64,000 nt of DNA. Source: an uncultured Rhodospirillales bacterium. Lineage in GTDB: Bacteria; Pseudomonadota; Alphaproteobacteria; ATCC43930; CGMCC-115725. The stretch spans positions 186,001 through 250,000 of the forward strand of contig CAIJOA010000011.1 of the NCBI GenBank assembly GCA_903822185.1. Direction: 5' to 3'. The notes beneath the pieces are model-generated. The model did no database searches. It saw only the letters and a program-made list of their open reading frames with translations, and was not told the DNA's origin. The translations under genes and the position numbers were made by a program. Positions 17,961 to 27,049 of this stretch are shown here, piece after piece. Every line of letters starts with the position of its first letter. Within the stretch, counting starts at the first letter, position 1.

Positions 17961-19281
17961 AGGCCCGCACAGCCTCGGCAACGCTGGGCGACGGCACATA
18001 GCCGCTATCCAACTCCGTCTTCAGGCGGTTGCGGTCGAGCGCATTCTCCCACGCGGCGACGACGATGGTCGCGACCGAGTTACCGGCGATGTTGGTAAAG
18101 ACGAACGCCGCCGACAGGATGCGATGGATGCCGAGGATCAGCGCGATGCTGGCCGGCGGGATCGTGTTGGACGCCGTCAGCGTGATCGCAAGCACCGGCA
18201 GCGCCGCGCCCGAGACGCCCGCCGCCCCTTTCGAGGTCAGCAACAGCACGAGCAGCAAGCCCAACTGATGCTGCCAATCCATCGGCGTGTTGGTGGCCTG
18301 CGCCAGGAACACAGAGGCCGCCGCGAAGTAGAGGCAGGTTCCGTCATGGTTGAAGGTGTAGGCCGTCGGCAGGACCAGTCCGACAACGGATTCATCGCAG
18401 CCCATCTTGTTGAGCTTCTGGGTCAATTGCGGGAACACCGTTTCGGACGAACTGGTGCCGATGACGAGCAGCAGCTCTTCGCCGATATAGCGCATCATCT
18501 TCCACAGCGAGAACCGGGCCCAGATCGAGACCGGCCACAGTACCAGCACGAAGAACAGGAAGCAGATCAGATAGAAGACCCCGATCAGCTTGCCCAGCGA
18601 CAGCAGCGAGCCGAAGCCGAATTGCCCGACGGTGAAGGCCATCGCGCCGAACGAGGCAATCGGCGCGAACTTCATCGCCACGCCAATGATCCAGAAGAAC
18701 GACTTCGCGGTGATATCGACGAGATTGATGACCGGTTCGGCACGATCGCCCAGCGCAGCCAAGCCGCCGGCGAAAAGGATCGAGAAGAACAAGATTTGCA
18801 GAATATCGCCGCGCGCGAAGGCGTCGAAGATCGATTTCGGCACGATCTGCAACAGGAACTCTGCCGTCGTCTCGACATGCTTGGCCGCGGCGGTCAGGTC
18901 TTTGATCGAGCCGGCGTCAAGCTTGGCCGGATCGATATTCATGCCGGTGCCCGGATGCAGCAGGTTGGTCACGATCATCGCGATGATCAGCGCCGCCGTC
19001 GTGGCGATTTCGAAATAGATGATCGCCTTTAAGGCGATGCGACCGACCTTCTTCAGATCGCGGACCTCGGCGATGCCATGGACCACGGTGCAGAAGATGA
19101 TCGGCCCGATCACCATCTGAATCATGCGGATGAAGCCGTCGCCGAACGGCTTCATCGCAATGCCCCATTGCGGATAGAGCCACCCGAAGGCAATGCCGAG
19201 CAGCATGCCGACAAACACCTGGAACGACAGGTCGCGATAGAAAGGCCGTTTTTTACGGACGGCGGCGGCAGTACGGGCCAT
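17959..19281 (-). CDS. Dicarboxylate/amino acid:cation symporter (DctA/GltP family)
   Basis: Inner-membrane secondary transporter that takes up C4-dicarboxylates or related anions with protons or sodium. 440 residues with eight membrane helices and two re-entrant hairpins. Family signatures visible are the serine-rich GTSSSETVFPQL, the cation-site TFNHDGTCLYFAAA and the second hairpin LLTSKGAAGVSGAALPVLAI. It is the last gene of the minus operon amidohydrolase > dihydroxyphthalate decarboxylase-like > symporter (28-bp gap), so it probably imports that pathway's di- or tricarboxylic aromatic or lactone substrate rather than succinate. DctA for succinate is usually beside dctBD, absent here. 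Confidence 0.88.
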   Translation of the reverse strand: MARTAAAVRKKRPFYRDLSFQVFVGMLLGIAFGWLYPQWGIAMKPFGDGFIRMIQMVIGPIIFCTVVHGIAEVRDLKKVGRIALKAIIYFEIATTAALIIAMIVTNLLHPGTGMNIDPAKLDAGSIKDLTAAAKHVETTAEFLLQIVPKSIFDAFARGDILQILFFSILFAGGLAALGDRAEPVINLVDITAKSFFWIIGVAMKFAPIASFGAMAFTVGQFGFGSLLSLGKLIGVFYLICFLFFVLVLWPVSIWARFSLWKMMRYIGEELLLVIGTSSSETVFPQLTQKLNKMGCDESVVGLVLPTAYTFNHDGTCLYFAAASVFLAQATNTPMDWQHQLGLLLVLLLTSKGAAGVSGAALPVLAITLTASNTIPPASIALILGIHRILSAAFVFTNIAGNSVATIVVAAWENALDRNRLKTELDSGYVPSPSVAEAVRA

Positions 19282-19309
19282 CAGATCACTCCCCCTAAAT
19301 TTTTTGTGA

Positions 19310-20200
19310 TTAGCCGAGATCGCCCAGCAGAGCCTTGGCGGGCGCCAGCAGTTCGTCGGCGGTCATGACACGCGGCAACAGAAGCTGCTGGTTGCAGGTA
19401 TCGAGCGCGATCCGTAAAGGCTCGCGCATCGCCGCGATGCCGAAGAGGCTCTTGCCCGATGCGATGCCGTTCTTCTTCGCGACGTCGTCGGCCGCCTTCA
19501 TCATGCGATAGGCGGCGCGGACGGCGTCGGGATGTTTCTCGACCGTCTCGTTCCTGACGCAGACGACATGGTTGGTCGGCATGAAGCCGTGCGTCGCCTT
19601 CCAGGCAGCATCAACCGCTTTGTGATTGGCGATCACCGGGACAAAGTCCGGATCGTCCGGCAGGTCATTGCCGAGAATGCAGGCCGCGATGTCGCCATCC
19701 TTCAGCATCTGCACCAGGTTCTTATCCTTGGACGCATGCTCGACGATTGCCGGGTCTTCATATTCCTCGACATGGGCCGGGTCCTGGGTGACCCAATGCA
19801 TCTTTTCGATCGGCAAGCTGTAATCCTCGGCCAGCGCGGCGCGCACCCACATGCCGGTGGTTTGGGTGTAAGCGCGCACGCCGATGCGTTTGGTCACAAG
19901 GTCCTGCGGCGTCACGACGCCGTTGGGCTTGTAATAGACGATGCAGCCGCGCTGGAGCCGCGACGCCACGACGATCGGCAGCAGCGTGATCGGCTTGCGA
20001 TGGCCGGCGGCCTGCAGATAGGTGACGATCGCGACTTCGCTGATGTCATAAGCCTGACGGCGGACCATCGGCGCGAAGGCATGATGGATCGGCTCGATAT
20101 CGGTGAAGGCCAATGTCACCGCCGGATCGGTGATGGTGCCGTCTTTGAGCGGCATGGTGTGCGGGTATGAACCCAGCACCGTCGAAAGCGTGACGCTCAT
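19310..20200 (-). CDS. 4,5-dihydroxyphthalate decarboxylase-like protein (periplasmic-binding-protein fold)
   Basis: 296 residues with no signal peptide, so cytosolic. The sequence follows the 4,5-dihydroxyphthalate decarboxylase/NMT1-like family: the N-terminal TVLGSYPHTMPLKDGTI, the central RIGVRAYTQTTGMWVRAAL and the C-terminal MPTNHVVCVRNE region. The archetype Pht5 removes one carboxyl group from 4,5-dihydroxyphthalate to give protocatechuate. Sequence alone does not prove this substrate. Its start overlaps the amidohydrolase stop by 4 bp (ATGA), indicating translational coupling, and a carboxylate symporter follows, both fitting catabolism of an aromatic or cyclic dicarboxylate. Confidence 0.72.
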   Translation of the reverse strand: MSVTLSTVLGSYPHTMPLKDGTITDPAVTLAFTDIEPIHHAFAPMVRRQAYDISEVAIVTYLQAAGHRKPITLLPIVVASRLQRGCIVYYKPNGVVTPQDLVTKRIGVRAYTQTTGMWVRAALAEDYSLPIEKMHWVTQDPAHVEEYEDPAIVEHASKDKNLVQMLKDGDIAACILGNDLPDDPDFVPVIANHKAVDAAWKATHGFMPTNHVVCVRNETVEKHPDAVRAAYRMMKAADDVAKKNGIASGKSLFGIAAMREPLRIALDTCNQQLLLPRVMTADELLAPAKALLGDLG

Positions 20201-21054
20201 CGTGCGGCCGCCAGCGACGGATAAAGCCGTTTTGCCGTGCCGCCGAGAATCAGATCGCGATCGGCCTGCGACATGGTCTCGATGCCACGGAGCGCTTCGG
20301 CCAGCAGTTCCGGCAACGCTTCTTCGGCCGCCGGGAAGTTCGAGCCCCAGGCGATGCGATCCGCACCGAAAGCCTTCACCGCAAAGGGCAAGAAAGCCGC
20401 AGCCGTCGATTTGCCGACATTCGCCATGGTGATGGTGCGCGTCGTCAGCTTCAAAAACACGCCGGGATATTTGACCAAGTCGAACAACGGCTTTGCCAAA
20501 GCATAGGGCGGGCCGTCTTCAAGCTTCGGCCGCGCGAGATGATCGAGCAGCACCTTCACCTTCGAGAAGCGTTCCAGCAGACTCACCAGCATCGGGATGC
20601 CGTCTTGGGTCATCTGCAGGCAGACCGGAATTTTGTTCGCCTCGCAATAGGCCCAGGCGGGATATGATTGCTCGCTGTTGAGCCAAGTCGCCTGCCCCGG
20701 CATCGTCGTGCCGGTGGTAAAAAGCCGAATGCCGGCCATGCCCGCATCCATCCAGCGCTTGATCTGATCGACGGCGTCGGGGGCCATGACGTCGGCCGAG
20801 AATACGCCGACGAACCGGTCGGGATGCGCCTTAACGGCGGCGGCGGCATAGCTGTTGTCGTGGCCATAAACGGTCGAGGCTTGAACCACGACCGATTTCG
20901 CGACGCCGGCCGAATCCATGGCCGCAATCAGGCCGCGATAATCGACCGGCCGTTCCTGCGACCAGGTCGATTGATGGCCGCCCAGCGGCGCCAGCGGATA
21001 TTTCACCGGGTCCGAGGCAATGACGTGGGTATGGGTATCGATAATCTCGGTCAT
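20197..21054 (-). CDS. Amidohydrolase-superfamily hydrolase (LigI-like lactonase type)
   Basis: TIM-barrel metal-dependent hydrolase of the amidohydrolase_2 branch, which includes 2-pyrone-4,6-dicarboxylate lactonase and related lactonases and decarboxylases. 285 residues. The strand-1 metal motif DTHTHV is at about residues 6-11, a histidine in LLDHLARPKL lies mid-chain, and the strand-8 aspartate region reads IAWGSNFPA, where the usual acid after GS is an asparagine, as in some lactonase-like members. First gene of a three-gene operon, overlapping the next gene by 4 bp and divergent from a LysR regulator 140 bp away. Confidence 0.78.
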   Translation of the reverse strand: MTEIIDTHTHVIASDPVKYPLAPLGGHQSTWSQERPVDYRGLIAAMDSAGVAKSVVVQASTVYGHDNSYAAAAVKAHPDRFVGVFSADVMAPDAVDQIKRWMDAGMAGIRLFTTGTTMPGQATWLNSEQSYPAWAYCEANKIPVCLQMTQDGIPMLVSLLERFSKVKVLLDHLARPKLEDGPPYALAKPLFDLVKYPGVFLKLTTRTITMANVGKSTAAAFLPFAVKAFGADRIAWGSNFPAAEEALPELLAEALRGIETMSQADRDLILGGTAKRLYPSLAAAR

Positions 21055-21148
21055 GTCCGCTCCCTACGGCGCTGTGCGCGGCATGCCGCGACGGCGTTAA
21101 GGTAAGGCGTCGTAGATTTCGGGTGCGCATAGAAAAGAGCAGCGCCAA

Positions 21149-21191
21149 CCCATCAATTTATGCTAATGATGCAGTGCATCAAATTGATGGG
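21149..21191. promoter_or_regulatory. Nested dyad in the amidohydrolase/LysR divergent promoter
   Basis: The outer arms CCCATCAATTT (21149-21159) and AAATTGATGGG (21181-21191) are perfect 11-base complements. Inside lies a second perfect dyad TGATGCA-G-TGCATCA (21167-21181). The region sits right before the LysR start and in the divergent promoter, the usual place for a LysR-type binding region. Confidence 0.7.
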
Positions 21192-21194
21192 CTT

Positions 21195-22463
21195 ATGAGC
21201 GTTTCGACCGATCGTCCGCATCCCAACCTGCGCCGCCTGGCGATTTTCGATGCCGTGATCCGGTTCGGCTCGACCGGCGCGGCGGGCCAGCGGATGGCCC
21301 TGTCGCAGCCGGCGGTCAGTCATGCGCTGTCGAAACTGGAGGCCGAGAGCGGGGTGAAGCTGCTCGACCGAGGTGCCGGCGGCAGCACCGGCACCCGCGC
21401 CGGAAAGCTGCTGCACCGGCGCGTCGAACGCATGCTGCGCCAGATCGAGCAGGGCATCGCCGGCGCCAGCGGTGGCAGGACGGTCGATGCGGCGGCGATC
21501 ACGCGCGTCCTCACCACCACGCAAGTTCGCTATCACATCGCCATCGCCGAACAAGGCTCGTTCCGGGCCGCCGCGCGCCACCTCGGCATTGCCGAGCCGA
21601 CGCTTCACCGCACGGCGCGGACGTTCGAGAACAGCGTCGCGGTGCCGCTCTATAGCCGTCATCTCCGCGGCATGGCCGTCACCGAGGCAGGCAGTCATCT
21701 CGCCATCCGGTTACGCGTCGCGCTGCGCGAGATCGACCAGGCCTTGGCCGAGATCGCTTCCGCCCGTGGGCTGGCCGACGGTCACATCGCCATCGGCTGC
21801 CTGCCGATGATGCCCAAGCAGCTCCTCGCGCGCGCGATCGGCCGCATGTTGCGTCTTCATCCGGCGGTCGAGATCGAGGTCGAGGAAGGAAGCCACGACG
21901 ATTTGATGGCGCGGCTGCGCAACGGCACCACCGATATCGTCGTCGGCGCGTTACGGGGCGAGCGGACCGCGCTCGATCTGGTCGAGACTCCCTTGTTCGA
22001 CGATCCCTATGTCGTCGTCGCCCGATCCGGTCACGACTTGGCGCGTGCCGCACATATCGAAGACACCGACCTTATTCATCATCACTGGATCATCCCGCCG
22101 CGCGGCATGCCCCGCTATGCCGCCGTGCAGGCGTTGTTCGCTCGACTGCCGCAGCGTCCCGGCACCGTGCTCGAAACCAACTCGCTCGCCATGATGAGCA
22201 GCACGATTGCCGAGAGCGATTGCCTGAGCGTGCTGTCGCGGTCGCAAGCGCAATCGCCGGAATTCAATGCCGACATCGCGGTATTACCGATCGATCTGCC
22301 CTGGCCGCGACGTCTCGTCGGGACGACGACGCGCGCCGGCTGGCTGCCGACCCGGGTTCAACGGCGGTTCGTCACGCTGATTCGGCAGGAATGCGCCGCG
22401 CCGGGAAACACCAAGACCCACGCCACCCGGCACGCTATCCTCGCCGATACGACCGTAACGTAA
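21195..22463 (+). CDS. LysR family regulator with two tandem HTH domains
   Basis: 422 residues from the ATG at 21195, longer than the usual 300, because two winged HTH domains precede the effector domain: about residues 12-70 (GAAGQRMALSQPAVSHALSK) and about 110-170 (GSFRAAARHLGIAEPTLHRT), then a periplasmic-binding-like co-inducer domain. It probably controls the divergent amidohydrolase-decarboxylase-symporter operon and itself through the nested dyad. A start at 21123 is in frame but would lie within the regulatory dyad region. DUF2188-like and hutD-like genes follow in the same direction. Confidence 0.85.
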   Translation: MSVSTDRPHPNLRRLAIFDAVIRFGSTGAAGQRMALSQPAVSHALSKLEAESGVKLLDRGAGGSTGTRAGKLLHRRVERMLRQIEQGIAGASGGRTVDAAAITRVLTTTQVRYHIAIAEQGSFRAAARHLGIAEPTLHRTARTFENSVAVPLYSRHLRGMAVTEAGSHLAIRLRVALREIDQALAEIASARGLADGHIAIGCLPMMPKQLLARAIGRMLRLHPAVEIEVEEGSHDDLMARLRNGTTDIVVGALRGERTALDLVETPLFDDPYVVVARSGHDLARAAHIEDTDLIHHHWIIPPRGMPRYAAVQALFARLPQRPGTVLETNSLAMMSSTIAESDCLSVLSRSQAQSPEFNADIAVLPIDLPWPRRLVGTTTRAGWLPTRVQRRFVTLIRQECAAPGNTKTHATRHAILADTTVT

Positions 22464-22480
22464 CACACGAGCGAGGAACC

Positions 22481-22720
22481 ATGGCCAAAGTAACCTACGA
22501 GATCGTGCAGCATGACGGCGGCTGGGCTTACCGCGTCGATGGCGTCTATTCCGAAACCTTCGCCTCCCACGACCTCGCCCGCAAAGCGGCCGAGCATGCC
22601 TCACAAGAACAACGCGTCGCCGGCAACACGACCGGCATTTCGTGGGAAGACGCATCGGGAAAATGGCACGAAGAAGTCGCCAAAGGAACCGACCGCCCCG
22701 ACACCGACGTCAAAGGCTAA
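22481..22720 (+). CDS. Small DUF2188-like protein
   Basis: 79-residue soluble protein starting MAKVTYEIVQHDGGWAYRVD and containing the pattern aromatic-x-V-DGVYSETFASHDLARKAAEHAS, like DUF2188 proteins, which are small and of unknown function. The ATG at 22481 follows GCGAGGAACC, a good ribosome-binding site, 17 bp after the LysR stop; the HutD-like gene follows after 8 bp. It may be co-transcribed with both. Confidence 0.65.
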   Translation: MAKVTYEIVQHDGGWAYRVDGVYSETFASHDLARKAAEHASQEQRVAGNTTGISWEDASGKWHEEVAKGTDRPDTDVKG

Positions 22721-22728
22721 CGCGCACG

Positions 22729-23304
22729 ATGCCGCTGAAGATTCTTCGCCAAGCCGCGCATCGCGCGATGGCCTGGAAGAATGGCGGCGGCATCACCTAT
22801 GAGGTTGCTGTCCATCCCGATAACGGCGCATCGCTCGATAGCTTCGAATGGCGTTTGTCGATGGCGCGGGTCGAGAGCGATGGTCCGTTCTCGATCTTTC
22901 CGGGCATCGACCGCTCGCTGGCGATCATGGAAGGCAACGGCGTCAATCTGGCTATTGAAAATCGGCCCAGCGTTCCGGTCACGTTAACGTCCGATCCGGC
23001 GTCCTTTCCCGGTGACGTGCCGGTTACGGCATTTCTATTGAATGGTACGGTACTAGACCTCAACATCATGACGCGCCGGTCGGCGTGGTCGCATCACATC
23101 GAACTTTGCGGCTCAGACATCGACATCAACGATCGCGACAACAGCGACACGAGCATCTTGATCGTGCGCAACGGCACGCTCACCGTTACCGATCAAGTCC
23201 TGACCTACCGCGACGTTGCCATGCTCGATCGCGACACGCCCGCACTTTCTTTTACGTCAAGCACCGACATCCGTTTTTTTCGCATTCGACTCTGGCAACT
23301 GTGA
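22729..23304 (+). CDS. HutD/Ves family cupin-like protein
   Basis: 191-residue protein of the HutD/Ves family. The typical N-terminal signature MAWKNGGGITYEVA is followed by FEWRLSMARVESDGPFSIFPGIDRSLAIMEGNG, the double-stranded beta-helix core. HutD is found with histidine-utilisation operons in pseudomonads and is thought to modulate their expression; Ves in E. coli is a cold-linked homologue. No hut genes are near, so the role here is unknown. The start at 22729 is preceded by the stop of the small upstream gene. Confidence 0.82.
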   Translation: MPLKILRQAAHRAMAWKNGGGITYEVAVHPDNGASLDSFEWRLSMARVESDGPFSIFPGIDRSLAIMEGNGVNLAIENRPSVPVTLTSDPASFPGDVPVTAFLLNGTVLDLNIMTRRSAWSHHIELCGSDIDINDRDNSDTSILIVRNGTLTVTDQVLTYRDVAMLDRDTPALSFTSSTDIRFFRIRLWQL

Positions 23305-23443
23305 ATTGAATCGCCTTGCGCGATGTCAATGATTCGCGCGTGTCGAGTGAAGAATTTTTTATCTCTAAACTTACCGAAATCGGGTAGCCGCGGCGCTTGA
23401 TTGTTCCTATCTTCGCCGCCCTTTTGCCGATGCTGGAAGCGAC

Positions 23444-25759
23444 ATGACCACCGACATCAAGCGTATCGCCGCGATCATCGCCGCCGAAATCAACGCTAGG
23501 CCCGAACAGGCCGAAGCTGCCATCGGATTGTTGGATGAAGGCTCGACCGTTCCTTTCATCGCGCGATACCGCAAGGAAGTCACCGGCGGTCTCGACGACA
23601 CGCAGTTGCGTAATCTCGACGAGCGTCTTGTGTATTTGCGCGAACTCGATTCACGGCGCGACGCGATCCTCGCTTCGATCAAAGAACAGGGCAAGCTGAC
23701 CGACGCCTTGACCGCGAAGATCAACGCGGCCGAGACGAAAGCCGAACTCGAAGACATCTATCTGCCTTACAAACCCAAGCGCCGTACCAAAGGCGAGATC
23801 GCGCGCGAACGCGGGCTTGCGCCCTTGGCCGAAGCAATACTTGCCGACCGTAACGTCGTGCCGGCTGAACTTGCCTTGACCTACGTCACGGCGGAAGTGC
23901 CCGATGCGAAGGCCGCGCTTGAAGGCGCACGCGATCTTTTGTCGGAGCAGTTCGCCGAGAATGCCGACCTTGTCGGCAAGCTTCGTACTTATATGAAGGA
24001 CCGCGCGGTGCTTCGCGCCCGTGTCTCCGAAGGTAAGGAAGCAGCCGGCGCGAAATTCTCCGATTATTTCGATCACACCGAGCGCTGGTCCACGGTGCCG
24101 AGCCATCGCGCCCTCGCCATGCTGCGCGGACGCAATGAAGAGTTTCTGCTGCTCAATATCGAAGTCGATGCCGACGACACATCGCCGGTGAAGCCGGCGG
24201 AACGGATGGTCGCCGCCGCCTACACGATCGGCAATCAACTCCCCGCTGACAAATGGCTGATGGAAGTTGCCGGTTGGACGTGGCGCGTCAAACTTTCGAT
24301 TCATCTAACGCTCGATTTGATGCGCGATATGCGCGAGCGCGCCGAGGAAGAAGCGATCCAGGTCTTCGCGCGCAACCTCAAAGATCTTCTGCTGGCCGCA
24401 CCGGCAGGGTCGCGCGCGACGATGGGGCTCGACCCCGGCATCCGTACCGGCGTGAAAGTCGCTGTCGTCGATGGCACCGGCAAGCTGCTGGCGACGACGG
24501 TCGTCTATCCCTATCCACCGAAGAACGATGTGCGCGGGACGCAGGCCGAGTTGGCGAGCCTCGTGCGCAAACATAATGTCGAACTGATCGCAATCGGCAA
24601 CGGCACCGGCAGCCGCGAAACCGAGAAACTCGTCGCCGAGATGCTGACCGCGATGCCGGCGCCGAAACCGCTGAAGGTCATCGTCAGCGAGGCCGGCGCG
24701 TCGATCTATTCAGCATCGGAAACCGCCGCCAAGGAATTCCCGTCATTGGACGTGTCGCTGCGCGGCGCTGTATCGATCGCGCGCCGTCTGCAAGACCCGT
24801 TGGCGGAACTGGTGAAGATCGAACCAAAATCGATCGGTGTCGGCCAGTATCAGCACGATGTCAGCCAATCGCGGCTCGGCCGTTCGCTGGAAGCGGTCGT
24901 CGAAGACGCGGTCAACGCTGTCGGCGTCGATCTGAACACAGCGTCGGTGCCGTTGCTGTCGCGTGTGTCGGGACTTAGCACCGCGCTGGCCGAGGCCATC
25001 GTCTCGCATCGCGACGCCGATGGGCCGTTCCAGAACCGCAAGGAATTGCTGAAAGTCACCCGGTTGGGTCAGCGCACCTTCGAGCAATGCGCAGGCTTCC
25101 TGCGTATCCCTCAAGGCAGCGAACCGCTCGACGCATCTTCAGTTCATCCCGAGGCCTATGACGTCGCCAAGAAGATCGTTGCCTCGTGCGGACGCGATCT
25201 GCGCGACCTGATGGGTGACAGCGCGGCGCTCAAAGCACTGAACCCTGCTCTCTTCGTCGATGACAAGTTTGGTCTGCCGACAGTGCGCGACATCATCGCC
25301 GAATTGGAAAAGCCCGGCCGCGATCCCCGCCCCGGCTTCAAGACCGCGACCTTCGCCGACGGCGTCGATGATCTGAAAGATCTGCGCCCCGGCATGATGC
25401 TGGAAGGCACCGTGACCAACGTCGCCGCCTTCGGCGCCTTCGTCGATATCGGCGTTCATCAAGACGGGCTGGTGCACGTGTCGCAACTCGCCGACCGCTT
25501 CGTCAAAGATCCGCACGAGGTGGTCAAAGCCGGCGATGTCGTGAAGGTGCGCGTTGTCGATGTCGATATTCCGCGCAAGCGGATCGGCCTTACCATGCGC
25601 CGGGAAGGAGGCGAAGCCCCACCGCCCAGCGCCGCACGCCCAGCCGGCGACAGGCCGCAACATCGATCCCCGCCCCCGAAGGCGAAGCCGGAGAAATCCC
25701 AGCCGCAATCGCTGGGCGCTTTCGGCGCCGCTTTCGCGGACGCCCTCAAGCGGAAATAA
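23444..25759 (+). CDS. tex: Tex family transcription accessory / RNA-binding protein
   Basis: 771 residues, the normal length. Tex proteins bind RNA and influence transcription and toxin or stress gene expression. In order: the N-terminal helical Tex domain ([16 protein letters not shown]), the YqgF/RuvX-like RNase H fold ([21 protein letters not shown]), a helix-hairpin-helix region ([15 protein letters not shown]) and a C-terminal S1 domain (about 645-715: [31 protein letters not shown]), followed by a Pro/Lys-rich tail. It converges with the DUF3891 gene, leaving only 6 bp between the two stops. Confidence 0.96.
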   Translation: MTTDIKRIAAIIAAEINARPEQAEAAIGLLDEGSTVPFIARYRKEVTGGLDDTQLRNLDERLVYLRELDSRRDAILASIKEQGKLTDALTAKINAAETKAELEDIYLPYKPKRRTKGEIARERGLAPLAEAILADRNVVPAELALTYVTAEVPDAKAALEGARDLLSEQFAENADLVGKLRTYMKDRAVLRARVSEGKEAAGAKFSDYFDHTERWSTVPSHRALAMLRGRNEEFLLLNIEVDADDTSPVKPAERMVAAAYTIGNQLPADKWLMEVAGWTWRVKLSIHLTLDLMRDMRERAEEEAIQVFARNLKDLLLAAPAGSRATMGLDPGIRTGVKVAVVDGTGKLLATTVVYPYPPKNDVRGTQAELASLVRKHNVELIAIGNGTGSRETEKLVAEMLTAMPAPKPLKVIVSEAGASIYSASETAAKEFPSLDVSLRGAVSIARRLQDPLAELVKIEPKSIGVGQYQHDVSQSRLGRSLEAVVEDAVNAVGVDLNTASVPLLSRVSGLSTALAEAIVSHRDADGPFQNRKELLKVTRLGQRTFEQCAGFLRIPQGSEPLDASSVHPEAYDVAKKIVASCGRDLRDLMGDSAALKALNPALFVDDKFGLPTVRDIIAELEKPGRDPRPGFKTATFADGVDDLKDLRPGMMLEGTVTNVAAFGAFVDIGVHQDGLVHVSQLADRFVKDPHEVVKAGDVVKVRVVDVDIPRKRIGLTMRREGGEAPPPSAARPAGDRPQHRSPPPKAKPEKSQPQSLGAFGAAFADALKRK

Positions 25760-25765
25760 GAACGC

Positions 25766-26548
25766 CTAGACGAGTTCGAAATTCATCATTTCGGTTTCCG
25801 CTTTGAAATAAGCGGCGCGGAATTCGTCGGCATCGGCGAAGGTCTGCTTGGGCAAGCGCTTGTAGTTGAGTTGGATCGTCAAACCCTTTTTGTCGAAGGG
25901 GAACGGATCGAACCTAACCTTGCGTGGTGTCACCGCCGTCACGGTCATGCGAAGCCCTTCCTGCCGATCACCGCCATAGCGAACCGGCACAGGCTCGAAG
26001 TAATCGTCGCAGGGATCGGCGCAGCAGAAATAAAGCCCGAGCAGATCCCAGACCTCGAACAGGCGGAAATTGGTCCATAGCTCTTCGACGTCGAAGGCTT
26101 TGCGTTCGCGTTCCTGTTCCGCTTCGGCCTTGGCGATGAAGTTGTCGATCTCGGCGCCTTGGGTGCGGCTCGATTGGACCGGATGCTGGATCGATTTGTA
26201 ACGTTCACGCCAGAGGCCCGTGCGGTGCATTTTGATGATCAGGCTGGCATAGGGGTCGTCATTGACCAGCCAGTCCGGCACCCAGGCGTAGCCTTCGAGC
26301 TGGCGCGGTGTTCCGGGGACGCTGCGGAAGTCCGGCGTCGTACCGGTCTTATCGTCAAAGGCAGGCCAAGTTTCATAACGCAGCCAGCCGTAATCGTGAT
26401 AGGACGCGGCCCGGACAATCGAGCCGAACGGCTTCACCGCCTCGAAATTTTCATTGCCCCAGTGGGCCGCCATCTGGCCGACGAGGCGGGAATGGTCGGT
26501 CTGATTGATCATGATCATCGTGCCGTCCGGCTCTTTACGAAGGATCAT
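25766..26548 (-). CDS. DUF3891 family protein
   Basis: 260-residue cytosolic protein of the DUF3891 family: the N-terminal MILRKEPDGTMIMINQTDHS and the mid-chain AASYHDYGWLRYE, where the histidine-aspartate pair and the early QTDH histidine suggest an HD-like metal site (inference). No function is established for the family. It is divergent from the HpxZ-like gene across a 95-bp promoter region with a palindrome, so it may share regulation with the nitrogen cluster to the right, or simply bound it. Confidence 0.7.
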   Translation of the reverse strand: MILRKEPDGTMIMINQTDHSRLVGQMAAHWGNENFEAVKPFGSIVRAASYHDYGWLRYETWPAFDDKTGTTPDFRSVPGTPRQLEGYAWVPDWLVNDDPYASLIIKMHRTGLWRERYKSIQHPVQSSRTQGAEIDNFIAKAEAEQERERKAFDVEELWTNFRLFEVWDLLGLYFCCADPCDDYFEPVPVRYGGDRQEGLRMTVTAVTPRKVRFDPFPFDKKGLTIQLNYKRLPKQTFADADEFRAAYFKAETEMMNFELV

Positions 26549-26579
26549 CGATCTGCCCTTTCATCCTGGCGAATTGCGC

Positions 26580-26604
26580 TATAATAATATCCATCGGTAC
26601 CGAT
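26580..26604 (+). promoter_or_regulatory. TATAAT promoter with operator palindrome at the start site
   Basis: A perfect -10 box TATAAT (26580-26585) has only a weak -35 region. The expected start, around 26592, lies in the perfect 12-base palindrome ATCGGTACCGAT (26593-26604), a likely repressor site. It faces the HpxZ-like gene at 26644. Confidence 0.5.
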
Positions 26605-26643
26605 ACAATACCACTCATCGCCGCTGATATGGAGAGTATTTTT

Positions 26644-27039
26644 ATGGCCGAGATGACAATCAACGACCCCGCCGTTGTGAAGGAAATCGAAGCCGCTTTC
26701 GCCAGTTACGACAAAGCCTTGGGCGACAACAACGTCGCCGGGCTCAACAGCCATTTCTTCGACAGCCCTACCACTGTCCGATTTGGAAATGCCGAGAATC
26801 TTTATGGTTTTACCGAAATTGCAGCCTATCGCGCCTCGGTCGCCCTCGGCAACGGCCCACCCCGGCGCGAGCGCACCGTGATCACGACCTACGGTAAAGA
26901 CTTCGCCACGGTCGCGACGATGTCGCGTCCGCCGACGGGAACCAAAGTCGGTCGGACGATGCAAAGCTGGGTACGACTGCCCCAGGGCTGGCGCATCGTC
27001 GCTGCGCATGTCAGCGCCATCGAAGATCCAGCGAAGTAA
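26644..27039 (+). CDS. HpxZ/AtzH-like protein (DUF3225, SnoaL-like fold)
   Basis: 131-residue small cone-shaped protein of the family that includes HpxZ (oxalurate utilisation) and AtzH (partner of the 1-carboxybiuret amidase AtzE in cyanuric acid catabolism). Features: INDPAVVKEIEAAFASYDKAL at the start, then FFDSPTTVRFGNAENLYGFTEI, and a C-terminal GRTMQSWVRLPQGWRIVAAHVS. Partners of this family support amidase activity, but no amidase-signature enzyme is adjacent here. The start is the second in-frame ATG at 26644. It converges with the RutA-like gene, 10 bp apart. Confidence 0.78.
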   Translation: MAEMTINDPAVVKEIEAAFASYDKALGDNNVAGLNSHFFDSPTTVRFGNAENLYGFTEIAAYRASVALGNGPPRRERTVITTYGKDFATVATMSRPPTGTKVGRTMQSWVRLPQGWRIVAAHVSAIEDPAK

Positions 27040-27049
27040 CCCGCGACGT

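Noticed and set aside
26506-26517. TGATCATGATCA, like the TetR operator core
   Set aside because: Lies inside the DUF3891 coding region where MIMINQ codons explain it; the outer bases of the operator core are not kept.
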